In this document: positions 1 through 9,722 of the stretch, one piece after another
Layout of the letters: the number at the start of each line of letters is the position of its first letter
Numbering within the stretch: the first letter of the stretch is position 1
NCBI GenBank assembly: GCA_029261995.1
Contig: JAJDAF010000059.1
Span: 1-61,194 of the forward strand
Length of the DNA stretch: 61,194 nt
Direction: 5' to 3'
Origin: Candidatus Zhuqueibacterota bacterium
GTDB taxonomy: Bacteria; Zhuqueibacterota; Zhuqueibacteria; Oceanimicrobiales; Oceanimicrobiaceae
Made by a program: the position numbers and the translations under genes
Notes under the pieces: generated by a model
Seen by the model: only the letters and a program-made list of their open reading frames with translations
Told to the model about the DNA's origin: nothing
Databases searched by the model: none

Positions 1-157
1 AAAAGTTAATCCTGATAAAATTAATGTATAAGGTTGGAGCCTTTTTTGCAAGCAATTTACACGAATTCTGTAATACGTAACTCCTAAATTATTAATTGAT
101 TATATTGTGGTGTCCAAGCAAATTTTGGGGGACATCCTGTAAATGGTAAGCGTCTAT

Positions 158-1960
158 TTACTCACGAATTACTGCAAATTTTCGGTAGCTTACATTTCCG
201 CCCTGTTTGAGCTGGAAGATGAAAATACCCGACGGCGACGGCCGGCCCTGATCAGTGCGGCCATCCCAAACAAACCTGCTGGTGGTCAGCCCACGGTCAC
301 CGCTGACCAAACGGGCCTCGCGAATCACGTCACCCGAACCATTGAGAATGCGGGCCTCCACATCGACGGTAGCTAGAGGACTGAACTCAAAGACGACGCT
401 TTCCTGGCGGCCGCTGAAGAATGGATTCGGGTAAATAGCCGTAATCTCAGAATCTCCCTGCCGCTGGGAAAGTCGCACCAGACTCATCTCCATGGCTGAA
501 AAGGTGTCCCGTAGCCGTCCGGGGTCCTTGTCCGCAAGTGCGGCTACGTTGCTCACAACTACAACGACCGCTGAGCCTTCTGACAACAGGTCAAGCTTCA
601 AACTCTCTCCAACCGGGGCATCGAGAAACTCCGGAACTTGGTTGGTTTGTTCGATGATGACTTTGTTGCCCCAGTTTTTGGCGTTCTGTGCACGAACTGT
701 AAGTAGAAAACTGGAGGTTTCCTGCAAAACAAACCTATAGTAGCGACTCGATAGAGTCCGGAGTGAATCTACGATGGTGGTGTCTGAACTCAGGGGAACC
801 ACCAGCCGCATCCGCACCGGCGCGTAGGCGCGGGCCTCTTCGTAGAAAGCCATCTGCGTTGCGCGTGAGTCGGTAAAGTAGTTCCACAACCCAAACTCCG
901 CGAAAAGATGCTCAAAGGAATTGCTGCGATTCAGCACCTCACGGATGGCGTCAGTCGCCGACATGCCGGCCCTCATCGTTTCCCAGATCGATCGGATGAC
1001 CGCCGCATCACCTGTCTGTTCTACCAAAAAATGGTTCCAGATCGCGGCTCCGTAAGTGACGCCCTGCTGGTAAAGATTCAAGGGGAAACCGGTCTTGCTC
1101 ATAAAGTCCGAAACTGTGCCATAATAATCGTTTACACCATCATAAACGACATCCTCCATCCAGCTTGAGCATAGCTCGTAGTAGAAGGTCTCATTGTCGC
1201 TGAGCATATAACGCAGCCCCAGCTGGATAGCATGAAAAAGCTCGTGTGCGGCAGTGACCTGTGCAGCCGGCACACCAGTCGTAAAATGCCCGTCGTCGAA
1301 ATCGTTGTCCAATACAATGAAGCTGGTTCGATCGTCATCGTGGGTCGTGGCGATTTCAAGCTCTGACGTGGTAAAACCATAAATCCCGTGGGTGCTGCCA
1401 CCGTTCAGCTCGCGCACGTAAACATCGTACTCCGTACCGTCGATGCCAAAATCGTCGGGTGGGGGTTGGTAGCCAAGCTGCACGACCTCGACCTCATGAG
1501 AAAAATCGAAAGCAGCGGCAACGGAATCAATGAAATCAGGGACTGAATTGCCATCTTCATCCACCTTCGAGACGGCATCGTTGCCGGCCAGGGTGTAATG
1601 AATGCGATAGCCAGCCTGAGTTGCGACGCTCAGTTCAAGATTGCCGGGCCGCCCGAGTATTGTGGCAAGCTGCTCGCGCTGGCTGGCTGTGAACTCGTGA
1701 AAGCGCCGCTGGACCGTGGCAATCAGGGCAGTTGCACATCGTGGACCGGCAACAGGGTCATCGCCTGGACTCATGCTCTCTGGCCGGAGAAGGTTTACAA
1801 CCTCGCTGAAAAGTTTTTCCAACTCAAGAGATGGTTTCTGCGCCTCAGATGGAGGCCCGCCGAGCTGTGCAGAGATTGGCTTCGCCCAAAGAACCATGGC
1901 CAGGAAGAGAGTCAGCCACGAAAACAGAAACATTCTCATGTCGAGTTTCGCCCGGCTCAT
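158..1960 (-). CDS. Secreted HExxH putative metalloprotease (MXAN_6640-like) with C-terminal FlgD/sorting-like domain
   Basis: 600 aa. A hydrophobic N-terminal segment (about residues 10-27, ending near ISAQ) looks like a signal peptide. H239-E240-L-F-H243 is a zincin HExxH motif in a region resembling the MXAN_6640 putative metalloprotease family. The C-terminal ~90 residues begin with a YPNPF motif and read like the FlgD Ig-like/type A sorting domains found on exported proteins of FCB bacteria (DGRTDQG, SGIFIFQL). Probably an exported or surface peptidase; the substrate is unknown. An internal ATG at residue 8 is an alternative start, and neither start has a strong ribosome site. It is the last gene of a minus-strand run, and the 157 bases to its left hold nothing recognisable. 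Confidence 0.7.
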   Translation of the reverse strand: MSRAKLDMRMFLFSWLTLFLAMVLWAKPISAQLGGPPSEAQKPSLELEKLFSEVVNLLRPESMSPGDDPVAGPRCATALIATVQRRFHEFTASQREQLATILGRPGNLELSVATQAGYRIHYTLAGNDAVSKVDEDGNSVPDFIDSVAAAFDFSHEVEVVQLGYQPPPDDFGIDGTEYDVYVRELNGGSTHGIYGFTTSELEIATTHDDDRTSFIVLDNDFDDGHFTTGVPAAQVTAAHELFHAIQLGLRYMLSDNETFYYELCSSWMEDVVYDGVNDYYGTVSDFMSKTGFPLNLYQQGVTYGAAIWNHFLVEQTGDAAVIRSIWETMRAGMSATDAIREVLNRSNSFEHLFAEFGLWNYFTDSRATQMAFYEEARAYAPVRMRLVVPLSSDTTIVDSLRTLSSRYYRFVLQETSSFLLTVRAQNAKNWGNKVIIEQTNQVPEFLDAPVGESLKLDLLSEGSAVVVVVSNVAALADKDPGRLRDTFSAMEMSLVRLSQRQGDSEITAIYPNPFFSGRQESVVFEFSPLATVDVEARILNGSGDVIREARLVSGDRGLTTSRFVWDGRTDQGRPSPSGIFIFQLKQGGNVSYRKFAVIRE

Positions 1961-1985
1961 ATCGAAGATTCAGTCACAACGATTT

Positions 1986-3302
1986 CTATTTCTGCCTAAA
2001 AACCAAGGACAAGGGGACGCCCAGGAATCCGTACTGCTTGCGGAAATTGTTTTCCAGGTAGGCCCTGTAATTTGCGGGGATGGATTTGGGAGCGTTCGTG
2101 AAGAACGCAAACACCGGAGGGCAGCTTCGTATCTGGGTGCAATACTTGATTTTCACTTCCTTGCGGTCCATCGAGGGTGGTGGATATTTCTTGATCAGTT
2201 TTTCCAGAAGCGAGTTCAACTCAGATGTTTTGATGGTTCTGCCGCGCTCAACTTGCACGGATTTGGCGACATCGATCACCTTGAAAATTCTCTGCTTGGC
2301 GAGAGCTGAGATGAACATCACGGGAACATAGGTGACATTTTTCAATGCGTCCCGGATCTTCTCTTCAAACTCTTTGGCTGTGTTATTGTCCTTTTCCACC
2401 AAATCCCACTTGTTGACGGCGATCAAGACGCCCTTGTTGAGCCGAATCGCTTCCTGCAAGATGCGCATGTCCTGAGATTCCAGTCCTGCCGTCGCATCGA
2501 GGATTAAGATAGCCACATCGCATTGCCTGATGCTCGCCATGGCACGCACGGTGCTGTAAAACTCGACATTCTCTCTGACTCTTGATTTGCGCCGCAGTCC
2601 GGCGGTATCGATCACCCGAAACTCCTGACCGAAGTACTTGAAAATCGTATCATTTGAATCACGCGTCGTTCCCGGTACGTCGGTGACGATCTGTCTTTCC
2701 TCGCCAAGAATGGCGTTCACAAAAGATGACTTTCCGACATTCGGCCGGCCGATGACCGCAAGAGAAACATGCGGCGTCGCAGTCGCTTTCTCGGACAATT
2801 GCGACTCCGGAAACCTTGAGATGACCTGGTCGAGAAAGTCGCCTACTTTTCTGCCACTGATCGCAGATACCGTTACATAATCACCAAGACCGAGCTGGTA
2901 GAACTCGTTCGAATCAAGTTCAATTTTGTCAGAATCCACTTTATTGACGGTGAGCAAAGTGGCTACGTCGTTGCGTTTCAACTCCAGGGCGATTTCCTGA
3001 TCGAGGGCGGTCAGGCCGGCCCGTGCATCCACCAGAAAGACCACCAGGTCGGCTTCTTCGATGGCGCCAACGAGTTGCTCGAAGACCGCGTTCTCGATTC
3101 GATCATCGGTGTTTGGCAGGTAGCCGCCGGTGTCAACCAGGAGGAAATGGCGTCCCGCCCACTCTGCTTCCAGATACTTGCGGTCACGGGTTACGCCCGG
3201 CATGTCATCGACGATCGATGCGCGCGACTTGACGATGCGATTGAAGAGCGTAGATTTGCCGACATTGGGTCTGCCGACCAGGGCAACAACGGGTAACGAC
3301 AT
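1986..3302 (-). CDS. der: Ribosome-assembly GTPase Der (EngA)
   Basis: Essential double-GTPase needed for maturation of the 50S subunit. Two tandem G domains each carry a P-loop GRPNVGKS (near residues 9 and 182), with DTxG switch II, NKxD (TVNKVD, AVNKWD) and SA motifs. They are followed by the C-terminal KH-like domain (ending LVFRQK). About 438 aa, normal for the family. An upstream in-frame ATG would add 14 residues, but the start at 3302 places the conserved SLPVVALVGRPNVGKS directly at the N-terminus. It lies one base after the stop of the upstream DUF512 gene, a pairing often seen, so the two are probably co-transcribed. Confidence 0.97.
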   Translation of the reverse strand: MSLPVVALVGRPNVGKSTLFNRIVKSRASIVDDMPGVTRDRKYLEAEWAGRHFLLVDTGGYLPNTDDRIENAVFEQLVGAIEEADLVVFLVDARAGLTALDQEIALELKRNDVATLLTVNKVDSDKIELDSNEFYQLGLGDYVTVSAISGRKVGDFLDQVISRFPESQLSEKATATPHVSLAVIGRPNVGKSSFVNAILGEERQIVTDVPGTTRDSNDTIFKYFGQEFRVIDTAGLRRKSRVRENVEFYSTVRAMASIRQCDVAILILDATAGLESQDMRILQEAIRLNKGVLIAVNKWDLVEKDNNTAKEFEEKIRDALKNVTYVPVMFISALAKQRIFKVIDVAKSVQVERGRTIKTSELNSLLEKLIKKYPPPSMDRKEVKIKYCTQIRSCPPVFAFFTNAPKSIPANYRAYLENNFRKQYGFLGVPLSLVFRQK

Positions 3303-3303
3303 G

Positions 3304-4587
3304 CTAAACTCGCCTTTCAAAAATTGACAGAAAATCATTCGCAATCGGTGTTACCCGACAGCCAAGCTTGGCGCTGAGCTGATCGACCGTCCAGTCGTCC
3401 AGGAAAATGGCGCCGTCTTTCAAGCAATTTGCGGGCAGAAAGACTTCCTGGCCGAGACCATCCATTTGCGACAAATGGCGATGAATGTCCTGACCGGTCA
3501 GCAGGCCGGTGACATGAACGGAAGTGCCGTAGAAGTCGTTCTCAACAACAGCCAACTGGCCTGAAAAATTCGCTACCTGATTCAGGCGTGCCAGAATATT
3601 CTCGCGGAACATCCGGCTCGCCAGCGTGGCGGTCACGAAAGTCGCTTCAAACGGCGCAGCCAGCCGGTCGGGCATTTCCGATTCTTGCGCTTCGAATTCC
3701 TCCAGCATGAAACGCACCATGCCAACGCCGTTCTCCTTCTGCGGGAAGCCATCGTACGTCTCCGGATCCGGAAGCGATTTTCCCAACATCAGATAGAACT
3801 CATCCGAGGCGTAGACGAAATTCTCGCCACCGGCGGCACGAAACTCATTGGCATAGCCTTCAATTGTCGATAAATATTGACCCGCAATATCCGGGGTCAC
3901 AGGATGTAGCTTGGTTAGCCCTTCGCGATGCCTGGTCAATCCAAGAGGCACGATAGAGACGGATGCCAGATTTGGCCGGAAACTGGCTAAATCATCAACG
4001 GTCTTTTTAAGAACCGCGCCGTCGTTTATCTGCGGGCAGAGCACGATTTGGGTATGGATTTCAATGCCCCTTCCAGTGAGAAACTCCAGTCTGGGCAGCA
4101 GGTGGTCGTCGTGGTTGATCCCCAAGAGAAATTTTCGTACGTCCGGCTCTGTCGCGTGCACCGAAACAAAAATCGGCGAAAGCTGCTGCGCCACGATGCG
4201 GTCAAGGTCGCGCTTGGAGATGTTTGTGAGTGTTACGTAATGGCCGGAAAGAAACGACAGCCTGAAATCTTCGTCTCGAAAATACATCGAGGCCCGCATA
4301 CCGGCCGGATTTTGATCGACGAAACAAAACGGGCAGTCATTGCCGCAGTATCGTATTTTGATCTCTTCGAAACTCAGACCAAGATCGTCATCACAGTCTT
4401 TCTCCAACTCATAGATGACCGTTTCCCCGGATTTCAACACTTCCATCTCGAGGTCTTCATCAGTCACCAGAAACCGGAAGTCCAGAATGTCCCGCACCGG
4501 GTTGCCGTTGATACTCAACACATCGTCGCCAACGCACAGGCCAAGCTCTTCCGCAACACTGTGGCTTTCAATTGCTGCTATTTTCAC
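3304..4587 (-). CDS. PDZ-like / radical-SAM / DUF512 family protein
   Basis: 427 aa. A short PDZ-like N-terminal part (SHSVAEELGLCVGDDVLSING) is followed by a cysteine cluster C-x3-C-x2-C (YCGNDCPFCF), as in radical-SAM-type iron-sulfur proteins, then the DUF512 domain. This matches the family often annotated as putative FeS-containing oxidoreductase (TIGR03279-like), which is commonly linked to der, as here. The reaction is unknown. The start is a GTG (4587); no better upstream start is visible. The stop is one base from the der start. Confidence 0.88.
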   Translation of the reverse strand: MKIAAIESHSVAEELGLCVGDDVLSINGNPVRDILDFRFLVTDEDLEMEVLKSGETVIYELEKDCDDDLGLSFEEIKIRYCGNDCPFCFVDQNPAGMRASMYFRDEDFRLSFLSGHYVTLTNISKRDLDRIVAQQLSPIFVSVHATEPDVRKFLLGINHDDHLLPRLEFLTGRGIEIHTQIVLCPQINDGAVLKKTVDDLASFRPNLASVSIVPLGLTRHREGLTKLHPVTPDIAGQYLSTIEGYANEFRAAGGENFVYASDEFYLMLGKSLPDPETYDGFPQKENGVGMVRFMLEEFEAQESEMPDRLAAPFEATFVTATLASRMFRENILARLNQVANFSGQLAVVENDFYGTSVHVTGLLTGQDIHRHLSQMDGLGQEVFLPANCLKDGAIFLDDWTVDQLSAKLGCRVTPIANDFLSIFERRV

Positions 4588-4632
4588 TGCTGCATGTTCC
4601 TGATTTCCGCTGATTCTTGCATTCCTGACACA

Positions 4633-4664
4633 AAAAAAGGAGACAAACGCTCAAGCCTCCTTTG
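4633..4664 (-). terminator. Rho-independent terminator after the 4689-5615 gene
   Basis: On the minus strand a 7-bp stem (AAAGGAG with CTCCTTT) is followed by a run of seven T. It lies 25 bases after the stop of the exported-protein gene and before the DUF512 start, so it separates these two units. Confidence 0.65.
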
Positions 4665-4688
4665 GATACCACATCCGGGGTGTCGTTC

Positions 4689-5615
4689 TCAGGGCTTCGG
4701 GCCAACAACGTAGACGACTCTGGCCTGATGAAGGAAGTTTCGAGTGGTGGCGGCGGCGTGGATCAGAACGGCGTCATTATCTGAGACCACGACATCTGCG
4801 CTCTGTGAACCGTGCGTTTTCATCGCGCAAATCACCAGAGGCTCTCTGCCGGAACGGCGGTCGCGTCTGGCATCGGCCATCGAGTCAAAATAAGCGACCA
4901 TCCCTGTGCCGACAACGGCATCGCGCCCGCCGTAGCTCAACCCATAGATCTGAGCCAGGCCTTCGTTCAAAACCCGAGGCAGAACCGCCGGCTTGACGCC
5001 CAAGCCGCGTGCATCGATGATGAGACCCGTGTACGGCCGACCTTTGTACGAAACCAGGCCCTGCGAAGGGATGACAAGTTCAACACCGTCCGGGACTTCG
5101 CGGCACTCCGGCCACGGCAATAGGCTCAGCGGACTGCGTGGGACATCGTCGAGATGAAATTCACCCGTCCCGATACGGTCAGGCAGAAAAAGCTGCGCCA
5201 GTCCTTCCAAAATTGGCAGTTCAACATCCACTTCAACCGACATGTCCGACATGGAGCGTGTGTCCACGACAGTGAACCGCTGGGCGAACCTGCGGACGCG
5301 ACTTCGCAAACGGGGGTTGGCTTTGGAAGCATCCTGAACCGTTGAGTCGCCGCTCAGTCGGAGCTTATCTACCGCTTTGAGAAGATTCTCGGCGGCAGCG
5401 GACTTGGCGTTCATGAGAACCTCGGCGCGCTGGTTTTTGTCGGTTCCTGAAAGGCTTATGTTGCTGCTGCCGGAAGTCCTGACAACGTATCTTGTCCAAT
5501 CGACAGAACTTTGGTCATCGAGTCGCTGCACCAGAGTTTGCGCGGGCAAGCAGGTCGCCAACAGCACTAACAGAGCGCTGTGAATTAAAACAGGCCGTAA
5601 CTTTTGAGTTGTCAT
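4689..5615 (-). CDS. Exported protein of unknown function, LPP20/FlgT-like
   Basis: 308 aa with a clear signal peptide (hydrophobic LIHSALLVLLATCLPAQ near residues 11-27). The middle (RAEVLMNAKSAAAENLLKAV, then VVDTRSMSDMSVEVDVELPI) has the alternating alpha/beta look of LPP20/FlgT-type envelope domains, but similarity is weak and I would not assign a function. The cysteine inside the signal region lacks a proper lipobox, so this is probably a periplasmic protein rather than a lipoprotein. A good terminator follows it. Confidence 0.6.
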   Translation of the reverse strand: MTTQKLRPVLIHSALLVLLATCLPAQTLVQRLDDQSSVDWTRYVVRTSGSSNISLSGTDKNQRAEVLMNAKSAAAENLLKAVDKLRLSGDSTVQDASKANPRLRSRVRRFAQRFTVVDTRSMSDMSVEVDVELPILEGLAQLFLPDRIGTGEFHLDDVPRSPLSLLPWPECREVPDGVELVIPSQGLVSYKGRPYTGLIIDARGLGVKPAVLPRVLNEGLAQIYGLSYGGRDAVVGTGMVAYFDSMADARRDRRSGREPLVICAMKTHGSQSADVVVSDNDAVLIHAAATTRNFLHQARVVYVVGPKP

Positions 5616-5833
5616 ATCACTACAAGCTTCAAATTTCTCAAAAAAATTCGCTAAATATACAGATTCGTAGCGACCGGCGCAAGCTAAAACTGCTGGTCAG
5701 ACGCAAAGAGCGGAGAATCACGCGAGTCACGGAAGGATTCAGTGAGGGTACCCCGAGGCATCAGGTGCGGGGCGCGCCGGCCCGGCAATTTGACAATGAG
5801 GAGATGACTCCGGCCACTGGCGTGGCGGAGAAT

Positions 5834-6280
5834 TCATTGCCGCACAAATACGAATTTGAATTCGTTGTCCTCAAGCACGAGCCCGCCTGCGCGGACCATA
5901 ATGGGGATGGAATCGACCCGGCCGCTAGAGTCCTCTCTGATCTTGAACAGGGCTTCATCCACTGAATAGTCGCCAACAACCGTTTCAGTGGACTTTTCCC
6001 GAAGCGCTCCGTGGTCAAAGGTGGTCCAGGTACGCGAGAGGCTGAATTTTGTTTGCGTCAGGTTCAGGCTGCCGGAATGGCTGCTGGTCAGCCCACCTCC
6101 GATTTCCACGGGAACTCCGGAGGGAAAACGCATACTGCTGCGCTTGTCAGTGAACTCGTCGATTCTATAAGAACCGGCTATCGCCTCTGGAGAATAGGGA
6201 TCAACCAGGCTGTCGCGGCAGCCAAACGCCAGCAAAACCCAGAAGGAAGTCAAAACGATTCTAGAATGGAACTCGGGCAT
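5834..6280 (-). CDS. Small predicted lipoprotein
   Basis: 148 aa. The N-terminus (IVLTSFWVLLAFGC) ends in a lipobox-like AFGC, so it is a probable lipoprotein with Cys21 as the acylated residue. The rest looks beta-rich (AGSYRIDEFTD, SGSLNLTQTKFSLSRTW), like small extracytoplasmic beta-barrel or lipocalin-like domains, but no family is recognised. A GGAGG ribosome site lies 6 bases before the ATG. It is a single gene, with about 220 bp to the next gene downstream and tRNA-Gly upstream. Confidence 0.6.
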   Translation of the reverse strand: MPEFHSRIVLTSFWVLLAFGCRDSLVDPYSPEAIAGSYRIDEFTDKRSSMRFPSGVPVEIGGGLTSSHSGSLNLTQTKFSLSRTWTTFDHGALREKSTETVVGDYSVDEALFKIREDSSGRVDSIPIMVRAGGLVLEDNEFKFVFVRQ

Positions 6281-6455
6281 CTGCTGCCTCCAGTTTCAGG
6301 AAACGGTCAAGTACTGATGACGATATCGGAAGCCGGGGCGGGGCGCTGCAAGCCGTTGCAGTTTGTTAACGAATTTCAGAATTTACATACAGATTGGGGT
6401 GGACCCACGGCACGAGGCTATTACAAAGCCGGCCCACCTGGGGCGGAGAATCTGG

Positions 6456-6528
6456 AGCGGGTGACCGGCTTCGAACCGGCGACTTTCAGCTTGGGAAGCT
6501 GATACTCTACCAACTGAGTTACACCCGC
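6456..6528 (-). tRNA. tRNA-Gly (anticodon CCC)
   Basis: A 73-nt cloverleaf on the minus strand. The acceptor stem is GCGGGTG/CACCCGC with discriminator U. The D arm contains AGTTGGTAGAG, the anticodon stem is TCAGC/GCTGA with loop TTCCCAA (anticodon CCC), and the T loop is TTCGAAC. The CCA end is encoded (bases 6453-6455). Confidence 0.93.
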
Positions 6529-6623
6529 TGATGACCGTGTATTTTAGAAAACCTGCAGGCTAATGTCAAGTGAAAACTCCTGAAAGGCGCATTTGAAACG
6601 GGCCACGCCAAGTAGGCTCGGCT

Positions 6624-7529
6624 TCAGTTGAGCAGGTTCTCGATTCGCGTCGGGAGCTCTGAGCCAACCTGCATCCACGTGATTCGTTTGTCCTTGCGGA
6701 ACCAGGTAAACTGCCGTTTCGCATAATTGCGCGTCTTTTGCTTGATGAGCGCTGCCATCTCGGACAAGCTCAACTCTCCATTCAAATGCGCAAAGGCTTC
6801 GCGATAGCCAACCGTTTGCATCGCGTTAAGGTCGGGGCCAAATCCCATCAGGTGCAAGCTCTCGACTTCAGCGACCAGGCCCTCGCTCAGCATTTCATCG
6901 ACGCGGCGTTCAATTCGTTCGTAGAGCGCGCCACGATCCATGGTCAGTCCGACGAACACGGGTTCAAAGCCGGCCGGCCTTGACTCCATTGCTTGAAATT
7001 CTGAAAAGCGCTGGCCGGTCAGTTCGTGGACTTCAAGTGCCCGCAGAATACGCTGAGAATCCGTTGGGTGTAAGCGAGCCGCCGTTTCCGGATCGACCTG
7101 CTTTAGCCGTTCATAAAGCCGGCCCAAGCCCATTTCCTGCACATCTTGTTTGAGTCTGGTCTTGGTGGCTGCGTCGGCGATTTTCGGTCCAAAGAAGCCA
7201 TCTACCAGGGCCTTGACATACAGCCCGGACCCTCCGACCACCAGCGGCTGCTTGCGCCGGTCGAAAACACCCGCTATGCAAGCCCGGGCTTCCTCGCCAA
7301 ACTGCCCTGCGCTATAGTACTCATCCGGTCGCTTGATGTCTATAAAATGATGCGGGACAGCCGCCAACTCACGAGAGGTTGGCTTGGCTGTCCCGATGTT
7401 CATGTGCTTGTAGAGCTGACGTGAATCCGCGGACACTATTTCGGACACAACAGTCTCTGCAAGCTTCAAGGAAGCGCCGGTCTTGCCGATGCCGGTGGGA
7501 CCGACAATCAACAGGACTTTGCGCTTCAC
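6624..7529 (-). CDS. miaA: tRNA dimethylallyltransferase MiaA
   Basis: 301 aa. Transfers a dimethylallyl group to N6 of A37 in tRNAs that read UNN codons. The N-terminal P-loop GPTGIGKT and DSRQLYKHMNIGTAKP (substrate aspartate and tRNA contact) are intact, followed by VGGSGLYVKAL and the C-terminal TRNYAKRQFTWFRKD motif. Length is normal. Its ATG overlaps the stop of hflC by 4 bases, so it is the last gene of the hflK-hflC-miaA unit. In many bacteria miaA and hflKC belong to the same operon. Confidence 0.97.
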   Translation of the reverse strand: MKRKVLLIVGPTGIGKTGASLKLAETVVSEIVSADSRQLYKHMNIGTAKPTSRELAAVPHHFIDIKRPDEYYSAGQFGEEARACIAGVFDRRKQPLVVGGSGLYVKALVDGFFGPKIADAATKTRLKQDVQEMGLGRLYERLKQVDPETAARLHPTDSQRILRALEVHELTGQRFSEFQAMESRPAGFEPVFVGLTMDRGALYERIERRVDEMLSEGLVAEVESLHLMGFGPDLNAMQTVGYREAFAHLNGELSLSEMAALIKQKTRNYAKRQFTWFRKDKRITWMQVGSELPTRIENLLN

Positions 7530-8473
7530 TTGCCGATGTCTTTCAGGAATTTCAGGTAGTCGCTGTCCGTGTTCAGAATCAAAGTCGTGTTCGAATTCAT
7601 GGTCTTGCGGTAGGAATCCAGTGTCTGAATAAAGGAATAGAATTCCGGGTCACGGTTGAATGAGCTTGCGTAAATCAGCGTGGCTTCCGCATCGGCTTTG
7701 CCCTGAATTTCCTGGGCAGTCCGGTATGCCTCGGAGGTGATCCGCTGAAATTCTTTTTCACGCTCTCCTTCGATTTCAGCTTTTCGCCCCTCGCCCTCGG
7801 AGCGGGATTTCTCCGCAATGCGCTTGCGTTCGGAAATCATCCGCTCATAGACCTTTTGCCGAACTTCTTCAATGTAATTGATGCGCTTGATCCTGACATC
7901 CAGAAGCTCGATACCGAATTCGGGCATCGCTTTGGCCGCAGCAGCTTGAATGGCGTCGGTGATCACCTGCCGGCCCTTGTCGATTTGGTTCTGAAAGCCT
8001 TCCTGCGAACCCAATCCGGTCTCTTCCTCGATGGTGGTCTTGAGTTCCCGATTCGAGTTTCGCACAGCTTCTATCAGGAGATTTTCTGAAACGAAATTCC
8101 TGGTGGCGCTGTCGATGATATCATCCAGCCGGCTTTGCCCGGCACGCTCGTCGCCGCGAACGGATTGATAGAATTTCAGCGGATCGACAATCCGCCACCG
8201 GCCAAAAGTATCAACCCAAATGTACTTCTTGTCGGAGGTCGGGATCTGATTGGCATCGCCATCCCACTCCAGCACACGCTTGTCAAACTTCTTCAGGTCC
8301 TGAATGAACGGTATCTTGAAATGCAGACCCGCGTCCTTGATTGGCTCACCAATCGGGCGGCCAAACTGCAGAACAATCACTTGTTCTGTTTCATCCACCA
8401 CGAACATGGAGCTGTTTATCAGAAACAGAACTATTGCAGCAATTACTGCGAAAAATCCGGTCTTGGCGCTCAT
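7526..8473 (-). CDS. hflC: HflC, SPFH/prohibitin-family protein, FtsH modulator subunit
   Basis: 315 aa. One N-terminal membrane anchor (FFAVIAAIVLFLINSSMFVV) is followed by the band-7/SPFH domain (VIVLQFGRPIGEPIKDAGLHFKIPF) and a long charged helix (RKRIAEKSRSEGEGRKAEIEGEREKEFQ). With HflK it forms a membrane cage around the FtsH protease. It overlaps both neighbours by 4 bases, indicating translational coupling. Confidence 0.95.
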   Translation of the reverse strand: MSAKTGFFAVIAAIVLFLINSSMFVVDETEQVIVLQFGRPIGEPIKDAGLHFKIPFIQDLKKFDKRVLEWDGDANQIPTSDKKYIWVDTFGRWRIVDPLKFYQSVRGDERAGQSRLDDIIDSATRNFVSENLLIEAVRNSNRELKTTIEEETGLGSQEGFQNQIDKGRQVITDAIQAAAAKAMPEFGIELLDVRIKRINYIEEVRQKVYERMISERKRIAEKSRSEGEGRKAEIEGEREKEFQRITSEAYRTAQEIQGKADAEATLIYASSFNRDPEFYSFIQTLDSYRKTMNSNTTLILNTDSDYLKFLKDIGK

Positions 8474-9456
8474 TTGGACACCTCCTTTCCAGCGAGCTGC
8501 AGGAGGGGCAGCAAGCCCTTCTGCTGCTCGTCCACAACATAGATGTTCTGAATCTTCGGAAGAATCTCCAGCATGGTTTCGATGTAAAGACGACGCCTGG
8601 TAACATCCTTGGCTTTTGTGTACTCGCGCCAGACGGCAAGAAATCTCTCTGCATCTCCCTTGGCGCGGTTGACACGGTTGGTAGCGTAGCCTTCAGCCTG
8701 GCGAATTCTCTGCTCGGCTTGCCCCTTTGCCTGGGGGATGACTTTGTTGTAGGCCTCGAGCGCCTCGTTGATGATTCGCTCTTTTTCCTGCCTGGCCTGG
8801 TTTACCTCATTAAAAGCGGGCTGAACAGGCTCTGGCGGGTTGACGTCTTGCAGTTTAATCGTCACCACATCAAGGCCGGTGTCGAAATCGTCGAGCAGTT
8901 TTTGCGTCTGCTGATGCGCCAGATCTTCGATTTCCTGGCGGCTCAGGACGATGACTTCGTCAACGCTACGGTCGCCAACCACTGTTCGCATGACGGATTC
9001 GGAAACATCTCTGAGCGTCTCTTCGACGTTGCGGACGTTAAAGAGATACTTTACCGGATCCTGGATTCTAAACTGTACAATCCACTCTACGAGCGCCGAG
9101 TTCAAGTCGCCAGTGAGCATCAGAGACTCTTCTTTGAAGCCACCCTTCGAGTATTGCGACCGAACCCCTGCCCGCAACGTCCGGTAGCCGAATTCTTCTT
9201 TGTAAACATTCTGAATCTTGACCTTCTTGATGGTCTCGACCCCAAACGGGATCTTGAAATGCAGGCCGGGCTCCGTGGTGCGCAAGTATTTGCCGAAGCG
9301 CTGAATCACCCCGACCTCATCGGCATCGATGGTGTAGAAGGACGTGAAGACCAGAACCAACGCCAGGAAGCCAACCACTCCCAGCATGACCCAGCCTTTC
9401 GACACGTCCGGCACCTCGATAAGCTCGCCGCCGACGTTAATTGTTTTTCTTGCCAT
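8470..9456 (-). CDS. hflK: HflK, SPFH/prohibitin-family protein, FtsH modulator subunit
   Basis: 328 aa. Transmembrane segment (GWVMLGVVGFLALVLVFTSFY), SPFH domain (GVIQRFGKYLRTTEPGLHFKIPFGVE), then a coiled-coil region (QARQEKERIINEALEAYNKV, QAKGQAEQRIRQAEGYA) typical of HflK. It lacks the long Gly-rich N-terminal extension of the E. coli protein, as in many non-proteobacteria. A GAGGGAG ribosome site precedes the ATG. First gene of the hflK-hflC-miaA unit. The 266-bp gap upstream holds no gene I can support. Confidence 0.95.
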   Translation of the reverse strand: MARKTINVGGELIEVPDVSKGWVMLGVVGFLALVLVFTSFYTIDADEVGVIQRFGKYLRTTEPGLHFKIPFGVETIKKVKIQNVYKEEFGYRTLRAGVRSQYSKGGFKEESLMLTGDLNSALVEWIVQFRIQDPVKYLFNVRNVEETLRDVSESVMRTVVGDRSVDEVIVLSRQEIEDLAHQQTQKLLDDFDTGLDVVTIKLQDVNPPEPVQPAFNEVNQARQEKERIINEALEAYNKVIPQAKGQAEQRIRQAEGYATNRVNRAKGDAERFLAVWREYTKAKDVTRRRLYIETMLEILPKIQNIYVVDEQQKGLLPLLQLAGKEVSK

Positions 9457-9722
9457 GGTTTGTCTCCCTCAAACGATTTATGTTGGTGAATTCATGTCCA
9501 AGCAGAAGGTAGTAACATCGTGGCAAAAAGCAACCTATTTAGGAGCTATCACAGCTCTTACCAGGCTTTGCTTCAACTCCACTTACAATTGAGCAGACCA
9601 GCGCGAAATCTCAGCTCGACAGGCACATCTAAATGAATGCGGTTATGTAGCATGTCAATAGTTAAGAAGCTGAAGAGCAGCGAAACCGCCAGACAGGTTG
9701 CGGCAAAGCTTCTCCTGCTCCG

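Noticed and set aside
6011-6502. Plus-strand open frame ending in LERVTGFEPATFSLGS
   Set aside because: It runs through the tRNA-Gly gene antisense and over a lipoprotein gene; the peptide is the usual artefact of translating a tRNA complement.
8341-9489. 382-codon plus-strand frame
   Set aside because: Lies wholly antisense to hflK/hflC, which have all family motifs; no ribosome site or family signal.
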